In this document: positions 25,222-34,700 of the stretch, one piece after another
Numbering within the stretch: the first letter of the stretch is position 1
Layout: every line of letters starts with the position of its first letter
Assembly: GCA_017480145.1 (NCBI GenBank)
Contig: JAFVBF010000003.1
Coordinates: forward strand, 1-34,907
Source: Bacteroidales bacterium
GTDB taxonomy: Bacteria > Bacteroidota > Bacteroidia > Bacteroidales > P3
Length of the DNA: 34,907 bases
Direction of reading: 5' to 3'
Notes under the pieces: model-generated
What the model was told of the DNA's origin: nothing
The model's input: only the letters and a program-made list of their open reading frames with translations
Databases searched by the model: none
Made by a program: the position numbers and the translations under genes

Positions 25222-26628
25222 TTACTGCTGCGATTGTATTTCCATGCGATACAGTTTGCGATCTATCCAGATGGCAAAAGGAACGGCCAGAAGAAACGTC
25301 AGTACGTCGGCTACCGCTTGGGTCATCTCCACGCCATGAAGTCCATAGAGGCGTGGAAGGATGATGATGGCAGGAATGAAAAACAGACCCTGTCGGCCAA
25401 TGCTGAGCAGTGTGGAGCGAAACGTCATGCGTATGTTTTGGAAAAGCATGTTAGTTGTTGTGCTGAGGCCCACCAGCGGAAAAGCAAAACACTGCCACCG
25501 CAGGACGCGAGTGCCAACCTCTATCATCATGGGGTCCTGGTCGCGAAAGAGTGCGATGATTTGTGGCGCAAAGATGATTCCGCAGAGAGAAAAGAAGAGT
25601 AAAATCAAAGTGGAACCAGCCAATGCGAAGCGGTAGGATTGTCGCACTCGTCCGTATTTTCCAGCCCCGTAGTTGAAGCCGCATACGGGCTGAAACCCTT
25701 GGTCGAACCCTAAAGTGAACGAGAAGGCGAACATCATGGTGCGTGACACTACGGCAAAGGCTGCCACGCAAGAGGCTTCGTTGCCTGGGGTGGCCCATTT
25801 TGCCGCGGCATAGTTGAGCATGATGGCTGAGATGCAGTTGAATACTTGCCTACAGAGAGAGGGCAGTCCGCCCGCGGTTATTTCCCGTAGGATGTGTCCC
25901 GTGGGTTTGAAGGCCTTCAAACTGATGTGAACCGACCCGGGACGAAACGTACCCCACAACAACAAAGCCCAAGCAACAAACTGACTCACGGCGGTGGCGA
26001 TGGAGGCTCCGGAAATACCCAAGTGGAGTGTGAAGATAAAGAGGGGGTCGAGGATGATGTTCAGTACCGCTCCCGAGCCGATGCCTATCATTCCCAAAGT
26101 AGCGTTGCCTTGCAGTCGAAGCTGATTGTTAAGCGTGAAGGCGGTCATCATGAATGGGGAGGCCAGCAGGTTGTAGCGGAGATAATCGCAAGCTGCCGGG
26201 ACAACGTCTGGTGTGGCCCCCAACGCTATTGCCAATTGAGGAAGGTAGATGAGACCAACACAGCCGGTAATGATGCCAATGAACAGAGGGAGAAAGAATC
26301 CGACCGAAGCCATGGTTGATGCGTCGTCGAGTCGTCGGGCCCCCAACGCCCGTGAAATGTGGTTCCCACTTCCATGTCCGAAGAAGAAACCCATGGCTTG
26401 GATGAAGGTCATGTAAGCAAAACTTACGCCGATGCCAGCCGTAGCTTCCGTTGAAAGGTGGCCGACGAAAACAGCATCCACCACATTATAAATGGCAGTG
26501 ACCATCATGCTGATGATGGTGGGTATCGCCAGACGTATGACGAGTCGCGAGACTGGCATCTCTGTCATCTCGCGGTATTTGGCGTCTAATGCCAAATCTT
26601 CGTCGTTTCCGTACTGGTTGGAGTTCAA
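25222..26628 (-). CDS. MATE family efflux transporter
   Basis: A 468-residue membrane protein with twelve hydrophobic segments in two similar halves, the usual MATE plan. The first half has IPTIISMMVTAIYNVVDAVFVGHLS and GSGNHISRALG, and the second has FTLGFDQGFQPVCGFNYGAGKYGRVRQ, typical of the NorM/MepA/DinF group. It should export organic cations or other small molecules using an ion gradient. It starts 12 bases after the HtrA-like protease stop, so the two are probably co-transcribed. The substrate is unknown. Confidence 0.93.
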   Translation of the reverse strand: MNSNQYGNDEDLALDAKYREMTEMPVSRLVIRLAIPTIISMMVTAIYNVVDAVFVGHLSTEATAGIGVSFAYMTFIQAMGFFFGHGSGNHISRALGARRLDDASTMASVGFFLPLFIGIITGCVGLIYLPQLAIALGATPDVVPAACDYLRYNLLASPFMMTAFTLNNQLRLQGNATLGMIGIGSGAVLNIILDPLFIFTLHLGISGASIATAVSQFVAWALLLWGTFRPGSVHISLKAFKPTGHILREITAGGLPSLCRQVFNCISAIMLNYAAAKWATPGNEASCVAAFAVVSRTMMFAFSFTLGFDQGFQPVCGFNYGAGKYGRVRQSYRFALAGSTLILLFFSLCGIIFAPQIIALFRDQDPMMIEVGTRVLRWQCFAFPLVGLSTTTNMLFQNIRMTFRSTLLSIGRQGLFFIPAIIILPRLYGLHGVEMTQAVADVLTFLLAVPFAIWIDRKLYRMEIQSQQ

Positions 26629-26640
26629 GAAGGAAAGGGG

Positions 26641-27768
26641 TTAACGTTTCCGAACTACGTCTGTGTTTCCGTTCTCGTTGAGCAGCGTGACGTGGGCTGT
26701 CTGTGTTTTGTTTCCTCGCCGATAGGTAACCTCTACGCTTTCTCCGGGGCTGAAGAGAACCAAAGCTTCCATCATTTGAGAGTAGGAGTGGATTTCTTGC
26801 TCGTTGACCTTTAGCAGCACGTCGCCTTGGTGCAGTCCTGCATGTCCAGCGGCTCCTTGCGGGAAGACATGTGCCAAGAACAGGCCATCGCTGTTCTCCA
26901 AGCCAACCCGACGCATGAGTTCGGGCGTGACTTCCGATACCTCTACGCCTAAATATCCACGTTGTACCAGACCGTATCGAACCAGGTCGTTGTAGACTTT
27001 TATTGCAATGGAAGCTGGAATGGCAAAAGAGTAGCCAATATAGTTACCGGTACCGGAGGCAATGGCTGCGATGACGCCTATCAGTTCTCCCCGGGCATTG
27101 ACCAGTGCCCCTCCACTATTGCCGCTGTTTACGGCTGCGTCCGTTTGCAGGAACGATTGGATAGGGGTTTCGACGTCAGAATTGGAAAGGATATTGAGAT
27201 TGCGAGCTTTCGCGCTGATGATTCCAGCCGTCACGGTTGAGGTCAGGTTGAACGGATTGCCAATGGCCAACACGGGCTCACCCACCTGAACCAGGTCGGA
27301 GTTTCCGAAAGGAATGGTGGTCAGTCCCTCTGCCTCCACTTTGATGACAGCCAAGTCTGTGGCAGCATCCAAGCCGACAATTGTTGCAGGAAGCACACGA
27401 TTGTCGTTTAACGTGACCATGATGCTTTCGGCATCTTGTACTACGTGGTTGTTGGTGATGATATAGCCGTCGTGACTGATGATGACGCCCGAGCCAAATG
27501 CAGAATATTGCTGTTTTTGCATCCCTCGCTCGATGATAAATCCGAAGAAGGACTCGTAAAGGGGAGTCATTTTGGTCATGGTGGTCTTGATATGGACCAC
27601 AGCATTGATGGTTTGTGCGGCTACTTGAGTGAAGTCGGTCTGTACGATGGTGGCTTGTGCTATGGCTGTTTGGGTGCTTTCTTGCGTGGGCTGAGCCTGT
27701 GCCGGTTCGTGGTTTGGCTGGCAGCAGAGCATTGTGAGTGCTGAAATTACGAGCAGAAATCGTTTCAT
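26641..27768 (-). CDS. HtrA/Deg-family serine protease, lipoprotein
   Basis: A 375-residue trypsin-like Deg protease with one PDZ domain. MKRFLLVISALTMLCC is a lipoprotein-type signal, followed by a Gln/Thr/Ala-rich linker. The catalytic triad is H108 in TNNHVV, D138 in ATDLAVIKV and S218 in NSGNSGGALVN. The PDZ domain (about 275-365) starts RGYLGVEVSEV. It should degrade misfolded proteins in the periplasm, anchored to a membrane. It is shorter than DegP of Escherichia coli, which has two PDZ domains, and more like DegS in layout. Confidence 0.94.
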   Translation of the reverse strand: MKRFLLVISALTMLCCQPNHEPAQAQPTQESTQTAIAQATIVQTDFTQVAAQTINAVVHIKTTMTKMTPLYESFFGFIIERGMQKQQYSAFGSGVIISHDGYIITNNHVVQDAESIMVTLNDNRVLPATIVGLDAATDLAVIKVEAEGLTTIPFGNSDLVQVGEPVLAIGNPFNLTSTVTAGIISAKARNLNILSNSDVETPIQSFLQTDAAVNSGNSGGALVNARGELIGVIAAIASGTGNYIGYSFAIPASIAIKVYNDLVRYGLVQRGYLGVEVSEVTPELMRRVGLENSDGLFLAHVFPQGAAGHAGLHQGDVLLKVNEQEIHSYSQMMEALVLFSPGESVEVTYRRGNKTQTAHVTLLNENGNTDVVRKR

Positions 27769-27839
27769 GATTGTTTTTTGATTTGATTCTAAAACAGCGA
27801 AGAAATCTTTTTATTATGCTTTCCCCTCCTTTTTTTGTG

Positions 27840-27847
27840 TATTTTTG
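27840..27847 (+). promoter_or_regulatory. Candidate -7 box of the heptose operon
   Basis: TATTTTTG matches the Bacteroidetes -7 consensus about 60 bases before the start of the GT4 gene at 27909. The region 27769-27908 is shared with the divergent protease gene. A -33 TTTG at the right distance is not evident. Confidence 0.5.
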
Positions 27848-27908
27848 CATCTTGTTTCCGCACTCAATTTGAGTTACGGAGCATCGAAAACGATACACAG
27901 AACGCGAT

Positions 27909-29042
27909 ATGAAAGTAGTCATTGTCGGCACAGCTTATCCCTACCGTGGCGGTTTGTCTGCCTTCAACGAACGGTTGGCTGTTGAGTATCAGCAGCAGGG
28001 ACACGACGTGGAAATATACACTTTCACTGTGCAGTACCCTTCGTTTCTCTTTCCTGGCAAGACGCAGTACAGCACAGAGCCTGCCCCAAAAGGACTAAAG
28101 ATTCTGCGAAAAGTAAACTCGTGTAATCCGTTGAATTGGGTAAAAGTAGGTCGTGAGATACGTCGGAAAAAACCGGATGTCCTGCTGACAAAGTATTGGT
28201 TGCCTTTCATGGCTCCCTGCTTGGGAACCATAGAACGCATTGTGCGCCGAAATGGCAAAACACACGTCGTTGCCATCTTGGATAATGTCATTCCACACGA
28301 GCATCGGATAGGCGACCGACTGTTCTCGCGCTATTTTGTGAAGTCTACAGCGTGTTTTGTGGCTATGTCGCGAAGCGTGTTGTCCGATTTGGAAACGTTT
28401 ACGACATCCAAACCGCGCCTGTTCTGTCCTCATCCGCTGTACGACCACTATGGCGACATCCGGCCAGCTTCAGAAGCGAAACAAGCTTTGGGGCTGGCTC
28501 CCGACATGCGCTATGTACTTTTCTTTGGGTTCATTCGAAGCTACAAAGGTTTAGATCTGTTGCTGCGAGCTTTCGCGGAGTCGCAGGTGGCGGAGCTGAA
28601 CGATGTACGTCTTCTGGTGGCTGGCGAATTCTATGGAGAAGCGCAACCTTATCTCGATATCATAGCTTCGTTGGGATTGGAGAATCGGGTGATACTGCGT
28701 ACAGAATTCATTCCAGATAGTCGTGTTCGTGACTATTTTTGTGCTTCCGATTTGGTTGCACAACCCTACAAATCGGCTACGCAGAGTGGTGTGACGCAAA
28801 TTGCTTACCATTTCGAGCGACCGATGTTGGTGACTCGAGTGGGTGGGCTTCCCGAGATGGTCCCTGAGGGACGGGTGGGTTACGTTGTGGCTCCGGAGGT
28901 GAAGACCATAGCTGAGGCCATAGCCGATTTTTTTACTCATGACAGATTTGCCAGCATGGCTGAGGGGGTGAGAGAAGAAAAAAAGAAATATAGTTGGCGT
29001 TCCATGACAGACGCCATCAAGCAACTTACCGACGAGAGATGA
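27909..29042 (+). CDS. Glycosyltransferase family 4, first gene of heptose operon
   Basis: A 377-residue GT-B glycosyltransferase. VVIVGTAYPYRGGLSAFNERLA is the N-terminal glycine-rich loop, VLFFGFIRSYKGLDLLLRAF (about 204-223) the start of the donor domain, and SATQSGVTQIAYHFERPMLVT with VGGLPEMV the donor-site loop. Its stop overlaps the start of hddA (ATGA). Since it heads an operon making GDP-D-glycero-D-manno-heptose, it may be the transferase that uses this heptose; that is inference from context. Confidence 0.9.
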   Translation: MKVVIVGTAYPYRGGLSAFNERLAVEYQQQGHDVEIYTFTVQYPSFLFPGKTQYSTEPAPKGLKILRKVNSCNPLNWVKVGREIRRKKPDVLLTKYWLPFMAPCLGTIERIVRRNGKTHVVAILDNVIPHEHRIGDRLFSRYFVKSTACFVAMSRSVLSDLETFTTSKPRLFCPHPLYDHYGDIRPASEAKQALGLAPDMRYVLFFGFIRSYKGLDLLLRAFAESQVAELNDVRLLVAGEFYGEAQPYLDIIASLGLENRVILRTEFIPDSRVRDYFCASDLVAQPYKSATQSGVTQIAYHFERPMLVTRVGGLPEMVPEGRVGYVVAPEVKTIAEAIADFFTHDRFASMAEGVREEKKKYSWRSMTDAIKQLTDER

Positions 29043-30058
29043 TCATTAGAAGCAAAGCTCCGCTCCGTTTGGGGTTAGCCGGAGGAGGCACCGATGTTTC
29101 CCCGTATTGTGATATCTATGGTGGAGCGATATTGAACGCCACGGTAGACATGTTTGCCTACACATCCATAGAACCTACTGACGACGGAAAGGTCGTGTTT
29201 GAAGCGCCCGACAAAGGGTTGCAAGAGGTCTATTCCAATGCTGAAGAGGTGAATACGAACGGCTATTTCATCCTGCATAAAGGTGTCTACAACCGCGTGG
29301 TTCGTCAGTTTGTTGGCCATCCTCTCTCGCTCCGTATTGCCTCCTACGTGGATGTGCCGGCAGGCAGCGGCATGGGGACTTCGTCTACGTTAGTGGTCTC
29401 CATTTTGGGCGCTTATGTGGAATGGTTGAAGTTGCCTTTGGGTGAATATGACATTGCAAAATTGGCTTATGAAATAGAGCGAATCGATCTGGGACTGGCC
29501 GGAGGCAAGCAGGATCAGTATGCTGCAACCTTTGGCGGCTTCAACTACATGGAGTTTCGGTCCGAGAACGTCATCGTGAACCCGCTTCGTGTCCGTCAGC
29601 GCTGCCAAGACGAACTTTGCCACAATCTGCTGTTATATTATACCGACACGAGTCATGTCAGTGCTAACATTATTCGCGAGCAGCAGCAAAACGTGCAGGC
29701 GCATCGGGAAGAGAGCATAGCCTCGATGCATCGGCTCAAAGAGCAGGCGTCGCAGATGAAGGAGGCTTTGTTGAAAGGAGAAATCGATCGAATTGGTGAG
29801 ATATTGGACTTTGGTTGGCAGAACAAAAAACAGATGGCAAAGAGCATATCGAATCCCCGAATCGACAGTATATACGATACGGCGAAGCGTGCCGGCGCTT
29901 TAGGGGGTAAGATTTCTGGTGCTGGCGGAGGTGGATTCATGTTTTTCTACTGCCCCGGCAACACACGTTATGCCGTAGCGGAAGCTTTGCGCCAGTTTGG
30001 CGGTTCTGTCTTCCGTTACGAATTTGCTTCCGAAGGGTTGAAGACGTGGCGCTATTGA
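29039..30058 (+). CDS. hddA: D-glycero-alpha-D-manno-heptose-7-phosphate 1-kinase, HddA-like
   Basis: A 339-residue GHMP kinase. KAPLRLGLAGGGTDVSPY opens the protein, PAGSGMGTSSTLVVS (about 106-120) is the ATP-binding GHMP motif, and KISGAGGGGFMFFY (about 293-306) is the C-terminal motif. HddA phosphorylates D-glycero-D-manno-heptose 7-phosphate at C-1 to the 1,7-bisphosphate. L-fucose kinase-like relatives share the fold, but the neighbours gmhA and a sugar nucleotidyltransferase support the heptose role. It overlaps the GT4 gene by four bases. Confidence 0.88.
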   Translation: MIIRSKAPLRLGLAGGGTDVSPYCDIYGGAILNATVDMFAYTSIEPTDDGKVVFEAPDKGLQEVYSNAEEVNTNGYFILHKGVYNRVVRQFVGHPLSLRIASYVDVPAGSGMGTSSTLVVSILGAYVEWLKLPLGEYDIAKLAYEIERIDLGLAGGKQDQYAATFGGFNYMEFRSENVIVNPLRVRQRCQDELCHNLLLYYTDTSHVSANIIREQQQNVQAHREESIASMHRLKEQASQMKEALLKGEIDRIGEILDFGWQNKKQMAKSISNPRIDSIYDTAKRAGALGGKISGAGGGGFMFFYCPGNTRYAVAEALRQFGGSVFRYEFASEGLKTWRY

Positions 30059-30125
30059 GGACAGATGGTTCTGTGACGCGAGACACACCATAACAATACA
30101 AACTATAAATATAAGAGACAACATT

Positions 30126-30725
30126 ATGTTAGAAGATATGACGGCCCGAATTGCAGCGTGCATCGGAGAAAGTATTGATGTAAAGCAGCTGTTGTTGACC
30201 GATACGCTCTTCCATGAAAAAATAAGAAAGGCGGCTTCGTTCATGGTCGACACGTTGCGGTCGGACGGGAAGGTGCATTTCTGTGGAAATGGCGGCAGTG
30301 CCGCTGACGCACAACACTTGGCAGCCGAACTTTCTGGCCGATTTTATTTCGATAGGCCTCCACTGAACGCGGAGGCTCTGCATTGCAACAGTTCGTATCT
30401 CACGGCTGTGGGTAACGACTACGGCTATGAGCACATTTTCTCTCGCCTGCTGCGAGGAACCGGCAAGGCTGGAGATGTCCTTGTCGGCATCAGTACTTCT
30501 GGAAATTCGCAGAACATTGTCTTGGCTTTCTCTGTGGCAAAGGAAATGAATATACGTACGATAGCGCTTACCGGGCGCGGTGGAGGCGAGATGGCTTCGT
30601 TGAGTGACGTATTGCTCAATGTGCCAAGTTCCGATACGCCACGTATTCAAGAAAGCCACATCTTGATAGGACATATTATTTGCGAGCTTGTGGAGACAGA
30701 ACTCTTTGGGAAAAATCGGCTGTGA
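30126..30725 (+). CDS. gmhA: Phosphoheptose isomerase, GmhA
   Basis: A 199-residue SIS-domain protein, the usual size of GmhA. VHFCGNGGSAADAQHLAAEL (about 49-68) and LVGISTSGNSQNIV (about 119-132) are the sugar-phosphate binding stretches, and RIQESHILIGHIICELVE the C-terminal active-site helix. It converts sedoheptulose 7-phosphate into D-glycero-D-manno-heptose 7-phosphate, the first step of heptose nucleotide synthesis. It follows hddA after 67 bases and overlaps hddC by one base (TGATG). Confidence 0.94.
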   Translation: MLEDMTARIAACIGESIDVKQLLLTDTLFHEKIRKAASFMVDTLRSDGKVHFCGNGGSAADAQHLAAELSGRFYFDRPPLNAEALHCNSSYLTAVGNDYGYEHIFSRLLRGTGKAGDVLVGISTSGNSQNIVLAFSVAKEMNIRTIALTGRGGGEMASLSDVLLNVPSSDTPRIQESHILIGHIICELVETELFGKNRL

Positions 30726-31414
30726 TGCGTGAAGCTATTGTTCTGGCTGGAGGTTTCGGCACACGCTTGCGCAGTGAGGTCAGTGATGTGCCCAAGCCTT
30801 TGGCTCCGGTTCGCGGCACACCGTTTGTCTGCTACGTGTTGGACTACTTGGCCTCGGCAGGTTTTCGTCATGTTGTCCTTTCGACAGGGTACATGCATGA
30901 GAAGATTGAGTCGGCTTTGGGCGAGAACTATGCTGGCCTCGAGCTTTCCTATGCCGTGGAGGAGGTGCCTTTGGGCACAGGTGGTGGGATGTTGTGGGCG
31001 CTTCAACAGTGCAAAGAAGATGTCGTGACGGTTGTAAATGGAGACACCTTGTTTCGTGCCGACCTGTTAGCGCTGGCGGATAGTCATGAAAGACGCCAGG
31101 CGGAGTTATCCGTTATGTTGCGTTCTGTCTCCGATGCTTCTCGTTACGGCCGTGTAGAAATGGACGGCGACGGTCGCATCGTACGATTTGCTGAAAAGTC
31201 GGCCGTGTCGGCTCCCGGGCTTATCAACGGCGGCATCTATTGTCTTTGTCGTAGCCTCTTTGACGACTTCCAGCCTGGCTCCGCTTTCTCCTTTGAGCGC
31301 GATGTGATGCAGGCGTTTGTGGACAAACGCCGGTTTTACGGGATGGAGAGTGACGGCTATTTTATTGATATTGGTATTCCAGAGGACTATCGACGAGCCC
31401 AGCAGGAATTGTAG
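30725..31414 (+). CDS. hddC: Heptose-1-phosphate guanylyltransferase, HddC-like
   Basis: A 229-residue nucleotidyltransferase. AIVLAGGFGTRLRSEVSDVP with the KPLAPV that follows is the nucleotide-binding signature, VVNGDTLF (about 102-109) carries the metal aspartate, and GTGGGML is the base-binding loop. HddC joins GMP to heptose 1-phosphate to make GDP-D-glycero-alpha-D-manno-heptose. Sequence alone would also fit a mannose-1-phosphate guanylyltransferase-like enzyme, but the operon decides for heptose. The ATG at 30725 is preferred to an earlier in-frame one within gmhA. A terminator follows. Confidence 0.88.
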   Translation: MREAIVLAGGFGTRLRSEVSDVPKPLAPVRGTPFVCYVLDYLASAGFRHVVLSTGYMHEKIESALGENYAGLELSYAVEEVPLGTGGGMLWALQQCKEDVVTVVNGDTLFRADLLALADSHERRQAELSVMLRSVSDASRYGRVEMDGDGRIVRFAEKSAVSAPGLINGGIYCLCRSLFDDFQPGSAFSFERDVMQAFVDKRRFYGMESDGYFIDIGIPEDYRRAQQEL

Positions 31415-31470
31415 TGACGGGGGACATCCGGGATTCGGTGCGTCCATCTTGTCATAAGCCAACACAATAG

Positions 31471-31515
31471 GCGAGGGGCTGCTTCTTGAGAAAGAAGCAG
31501 CCCCTCGCTGTTTTA
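31471..31515 (+). terminator. Terminator of the heptose operon
   Basis: A perfect 17-base stem, GCGAGGGGCTGCTTCTT (31471-31487) and its reverse complement (31492-31508), with a four-base loop, is followed by TGTTTTAA. It lies about 57 bases after hddC. Confidence 0.85.
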
Positions 31516-31516
31516 A

Positions 31517-31552
31517 TTCATGAGGCCGAGACACTCGTCTCGGCCTCGTGAA
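31517..31552 (-). terminator. Hairpin downstream of the DUF2723 gene
   Basis: A 16-base stem with one G-T pair, TTCATGAGGCCGAGAC (31517-31532) against 31537-31552, four-base loop. It lies eight bases past the minus-strand stop codon and probably ends or protects that transcript, although no good T-run follows. Confidence 0.65.
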
Positions 31553-31559
31553 CTGATGT

Positions 31560-34500
31560 TTATTGTTGCTGGTAGAGCAGTCGGCTGTATTCGCCAAGGG
31601 CCGCCAGCGCTTGCTGTTTCAGCACCGTATCGTGCAGGTCACGTTCGGCATAGATACTCAAAGTGTACAGGATCTGGGCATCCTCTGTGATTTGAGCACG
31701 CACCCCGGCTACATACTGTCGGTTCTTGGAATTGTAGTACTGGGCCACGTAGTTCAAATCCTGGCGGTAGTATTCCAGCACATCCTGCCACAGCTCGCGG
31801 GCCTTGTCCTCTTGCTTGGCTGCGATGTAGATGGGGATGAACTGCATGCTGTACTTTTCACGGGGGAAATTGTAGGAGGGGAAGAAATAGTCGACCTGTT
31901 TCAGCAATTCCTGTGCCGACGCTGTGTCGCCTTTCCTCAGCTGTTCTTCTGCAACCAAGCCCATGGTCTGGCGTTGCACCAGCGACATGTTTTCGCTCAC
32001 GGGATCAATATAGATGTCGCTGTTCAGATTTCCCCATTCCAACGGAGTACGGGAGCCGTCGGCGTTTCGCACACCGTGGAGGAAGAAGTCGCAGGTTTCG
32101 TCGGTGAAGTTCTGCTGTGCCGGGTAGGGCAGCAATTTGAACAGCATGCCTTCGCCTATCGAATGGGTGTTGTGTATCGAGAACACTTTGCTGATGTAGC
32201 CGGCACTCATAAGCGTGATGTCGCGTTCGAAGCGGTTTGTACCAATGAGGTCAAGCATCATGAGTTCGTGGCGAAGCAACATCTCCCGTCCTTTATCCAG
32301 ATTCAGCGAGAAACGCACCTCGGGATTCACCCGGTCGCGTAACTCCTCAGGAATGACACCAAGGCTTACCAACTTGTCTACGTCGATAGTTACCTTAAAG
32401 TTTCGTGTGGGAAGATAGTGGATGGGGTCGCCGTTTTGTGCTCTGACGGTGAACTCATCGGGACGGTCTCTCAGCATGGCCAGGACCGACGACACTTCCA
32501 GATATTCGTCGGTACGGTCGATGATGAACACTTGGTCTTCTCCCAGGCCGTAGAAGTCGTAGGGTAAGGTCAAAGGCAACGGGTCGCTGTCGTAGAGTTT
32601 GTTGTACAATTGCTCTATGTACCAGTGCATGCCGGCCAGGGTGTAGTTCAGAATACGGACATCGGTGCGAACGCCTTCCACCTCTTGTGCGTACCAAAGC
32701 GGGAAAGTGTCGTTGTCGCCGAAGGTGACCAGTATGCTGTTGGGACGGACGCCGTTCAGATAGTTCTTTGCGAAGTCTCGTGCGGCCGTTTTCTGCGACC
32801 GATCGTGGTCGTCCCAGTTCTGCGAGGCCATGCGTACCGGCACAGCCAGCAGGCAGACCACGAAGACCACGGGCAGCACCACTTTGTAGAACTCCTCTTT
32901 CTTGGTCAGTTTTGTAATCCAATCGGCCAGGCCCATGATGCCAAGTCCAATCCAGATGGCAAAGAAGTAGAACGAACCCACAAAGGCGTAGTCTCGTTCG
33001 CGTGGCTGGCGTGGTGGCATGTTGAGGTAGATTTCGATGGCCAATCCTGTCATGAAGAACATGATGAAGACAATGAAGACATCCTTCTTGTTACGCAGGC
33101 AGTGGTACAAAAGCCCCAGCAGACCCAGCAAGAGCGGCAGCATGAAGTAGGTGTTGCGAGCCTTGTTGTTCTTCATGTGGTCGGGCAGGTTGTCCTGTGG
33201 CCCCAGTCGCATCTGGTCTATGAACTTGATGCCGCTTATCCAGTTGCCGTGCAGGTAGTCGCGGGTTCCGTCGTTGTTGAAGTAGTGTCCTTGTATGTCG
33301 TTCTGCCGACCGGCAAAATTCCACATAAAGTAACGCCAATACATGAATCCGCACTGGTAGCGGTTGAAGAACTTCAGGTTCTGGGACATGGTTGGCTTTT
33401 CGCCCCGAGGCGGTTCACCCGTCCAATATCTGTAGAACTGGGGATGCTGTCGGCTTCCGTCGTTGCTCCACATGCGGGGGAACGGGCCGCAGTGTTTTTC
33501 GCGGTAGACGTAGTTGGAGGCATAACTCTTGGCGATGTAGCGGTCACGTCCCTGCGAGTCGGTGCCACGCACATATTTTGCGTAGCCTTGCTTCACCTCG
33601 ATGGGGTTGCCTGCCGTGTAGTATTGTCCATAGAGCAGCGGCGTTTGGCCGTACTGTTCGCGGCCCAGATAGGCGCGTAGTGCCACTCCGTCGCGCGGGC
33701 AGTTTTCGTTCAGCGGCGTGTTGGTGTTGGCCCGGATGACCAGCATGAAGAAGGTGGTGTAGCCGATGATGAGCATCAGCAAGCCCAGTATGGAGGCATT
33801 GATGATGGGTTGGTTTTTCTTTCGTGTGTACCAAAGGCCCCAAGCAATGGCGGCAGCCAGCAGGACAAAGAAGAAGATGGTGCCGCTGTTGAAAGGCAGG
33901 TGAAGTTTGTTGACGAAGAACACGTCGATAGCCGAGTCAACATTGACGATGCCAGGTATGATACCCCACAGCACGATGGCCAACAGAACCACCGAGAGCA
34001 GTCCACTCAGGATAAATCCTTTCCAAGTGGTTTTGGGCCACTTCTTGAAGTAGACCACGTAAACGATGGCGGGAATGGTCAGGAGGTTCAGCAGATGGAC
34101 GCCGATGGCCAGTCCGACCAAGAAGCAGATGAGAATAAGCCAACGCAACGAGTGCGGGTCGTCGGCCTGTTCTTCCCATTTCAAAATGGCCCAAAAGACG
34201 ACGGCTGTGAAAAACGACGACATGGCATACACCTCGCCTTCCACGGCGGAGAACCAATAGGTGTCGCTGAAGGTGTAGGCCAACGAGCCAACCACTGCGG
34301 CGGCAAACACAGCCCATGTGCGTGCGTCTTTCAGCGAAGGTTCGCCTTTCAGCAGTTTTTTGCCCAGCAGCGTAATGGTCCAGAAGAGGAACATGATGCC
34401 AACTCCGGAGCAGAGCGCCGACATGATGTTGATGGCGTGGGCGGACTGTTCGGGCGAGCTGAACATGCTGAAGAGGCGTCCGATGAGCTGAAAGGTGGGG

Positions 34501-34661
34501 GCTCCCGGAGGGTGTCCCACTTCGAGTTTCTGTGCCGTTGCGATGAATTCTCCACAATCCCACCAGCTGGCGGTGGCCTCGGCGGTCAGGATGTAGACCA
34601 GGCAGGCTACCAGGCCGATGACCCAGCCGAGAATGTTGTTGACGAGTCGGTATTGTTTCAT
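31560..34661 (-). CDS. DUF2723 (TMEM260-like, GT-C fold) membrane protein
   Basis: A 1033-residue protein. Roughly the first 580 residues hold some 12 or more membrane segments, and WWDCGEFIA at 33-41 places an Asp and Glu in the first outer loop, as in GT-C transferases that use lipid-linked donors. This is the DUF2723 family, whose vertebrate member TMEM260 is a protein O-mannosyltransferase. NMPPRQPRERDYAFVGSFYF is the other well-conserved stretch. The remaining C-terminal part is soluble and ends in TPR-like helices. Bacteroidetes O-glycosylate many exported proteins, so a role in such glycosylation is plausible but not shown here. Confidence 0.9.
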   Translation of the reverse strand: MKQYRLVNNILGWVIGLVACLVYILTAEATASWWDCGEFIATAQKLEVGHPPGAPTFQLIGRLFSMFSSPEQSAHAINIMSALCSGVGIMFLFWTITLLGKKLLKGEPSLKDARTWAVFAAAVVGSLAYTFSDTYWFSAVEGEVYAMSSFFTAVVFWAILKWEEQADDPHSLRWLILICFLVGLAIGVHLLNLLTIPAIVYVVYFKKWPKTTWKGFILSGLLSVVLLAIVLWGIIPGIVNVDSAIDVFFVNKLHLPFNSGTIFFFVLLAAAIAWGLWYTRKKNQPIINASILGLLMLIIGYTTFFMLVIRANTNTPLNENCPRDGVALRAYLGREQYGQTPLLYGQYYTAGNPIEVKQGYAKYVRGTDSQGRDRYIAKSYASNYVYREKHCGPFPRMWSNDGSRQHPQFYRYWTGEPPRGEKPTMSQNLKFFNRYQCGFMYWRYFMWNFAGRQNDIQGHYFNNDGTRDYLHGNWISGIKFIDQMRLGPQDNLPDHMKNNKARNTYFMLPLLLGLLGLLYHCLRNKKDVFIVFIMFFMTGLAIEIYLNMPPRQPRERDYAFVGSFYFFAIWIGLGIMGLADWITKLTKKEEFYKVVLPVVFVVCLLAVPVRMASQNWDDHDRSQKTAARDFAKNYLNGVRPNSILVTFGDNDTFPLWYAQEVEGVRTDVRILNYTLAGMHWYIEQLYNKLYDSDPLPLTLPYDFYGLGEDQVFIIDRTDEYLEVSSVLAMLRDRPDEFTVRAQNGDPIHYLPTRNFKVTIDVDKLVSLGVIPEELRDRVNPEVRFSLNLDKGREMLLRHELMMLDLIGTNRFERDITLMSAGYISKVFSIHNTHSIGEGMLFKLLPYPAQQNFTDETCDFFLHGVRNADGSRTPLEWGNLNSDIYIDPVSENMSLVQRQTMGLVAEEQLRKGDTASAQELLKQVDYFFPSYNFPREKYSMQFIPIYIAAKQEDKARELWQDVLEYYRQDLNYVAQYYNSKNRQYVAGVRAQITEDAQILYTLSIYAERDLHDTVLKQQALAALGEYSRLLYQQQ

Positions 34662-34700
34662 TTATTATTTAGATGTAGAATGGTTAACGAAATTGAAAGG

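Noticed and set aside
32610-33680. Long plus-strand open frame of 356 codons
   Set aside because: It is antisense to the DUF2723 gene; the reading is a by-product of G+C-rich codon use on the other strand.
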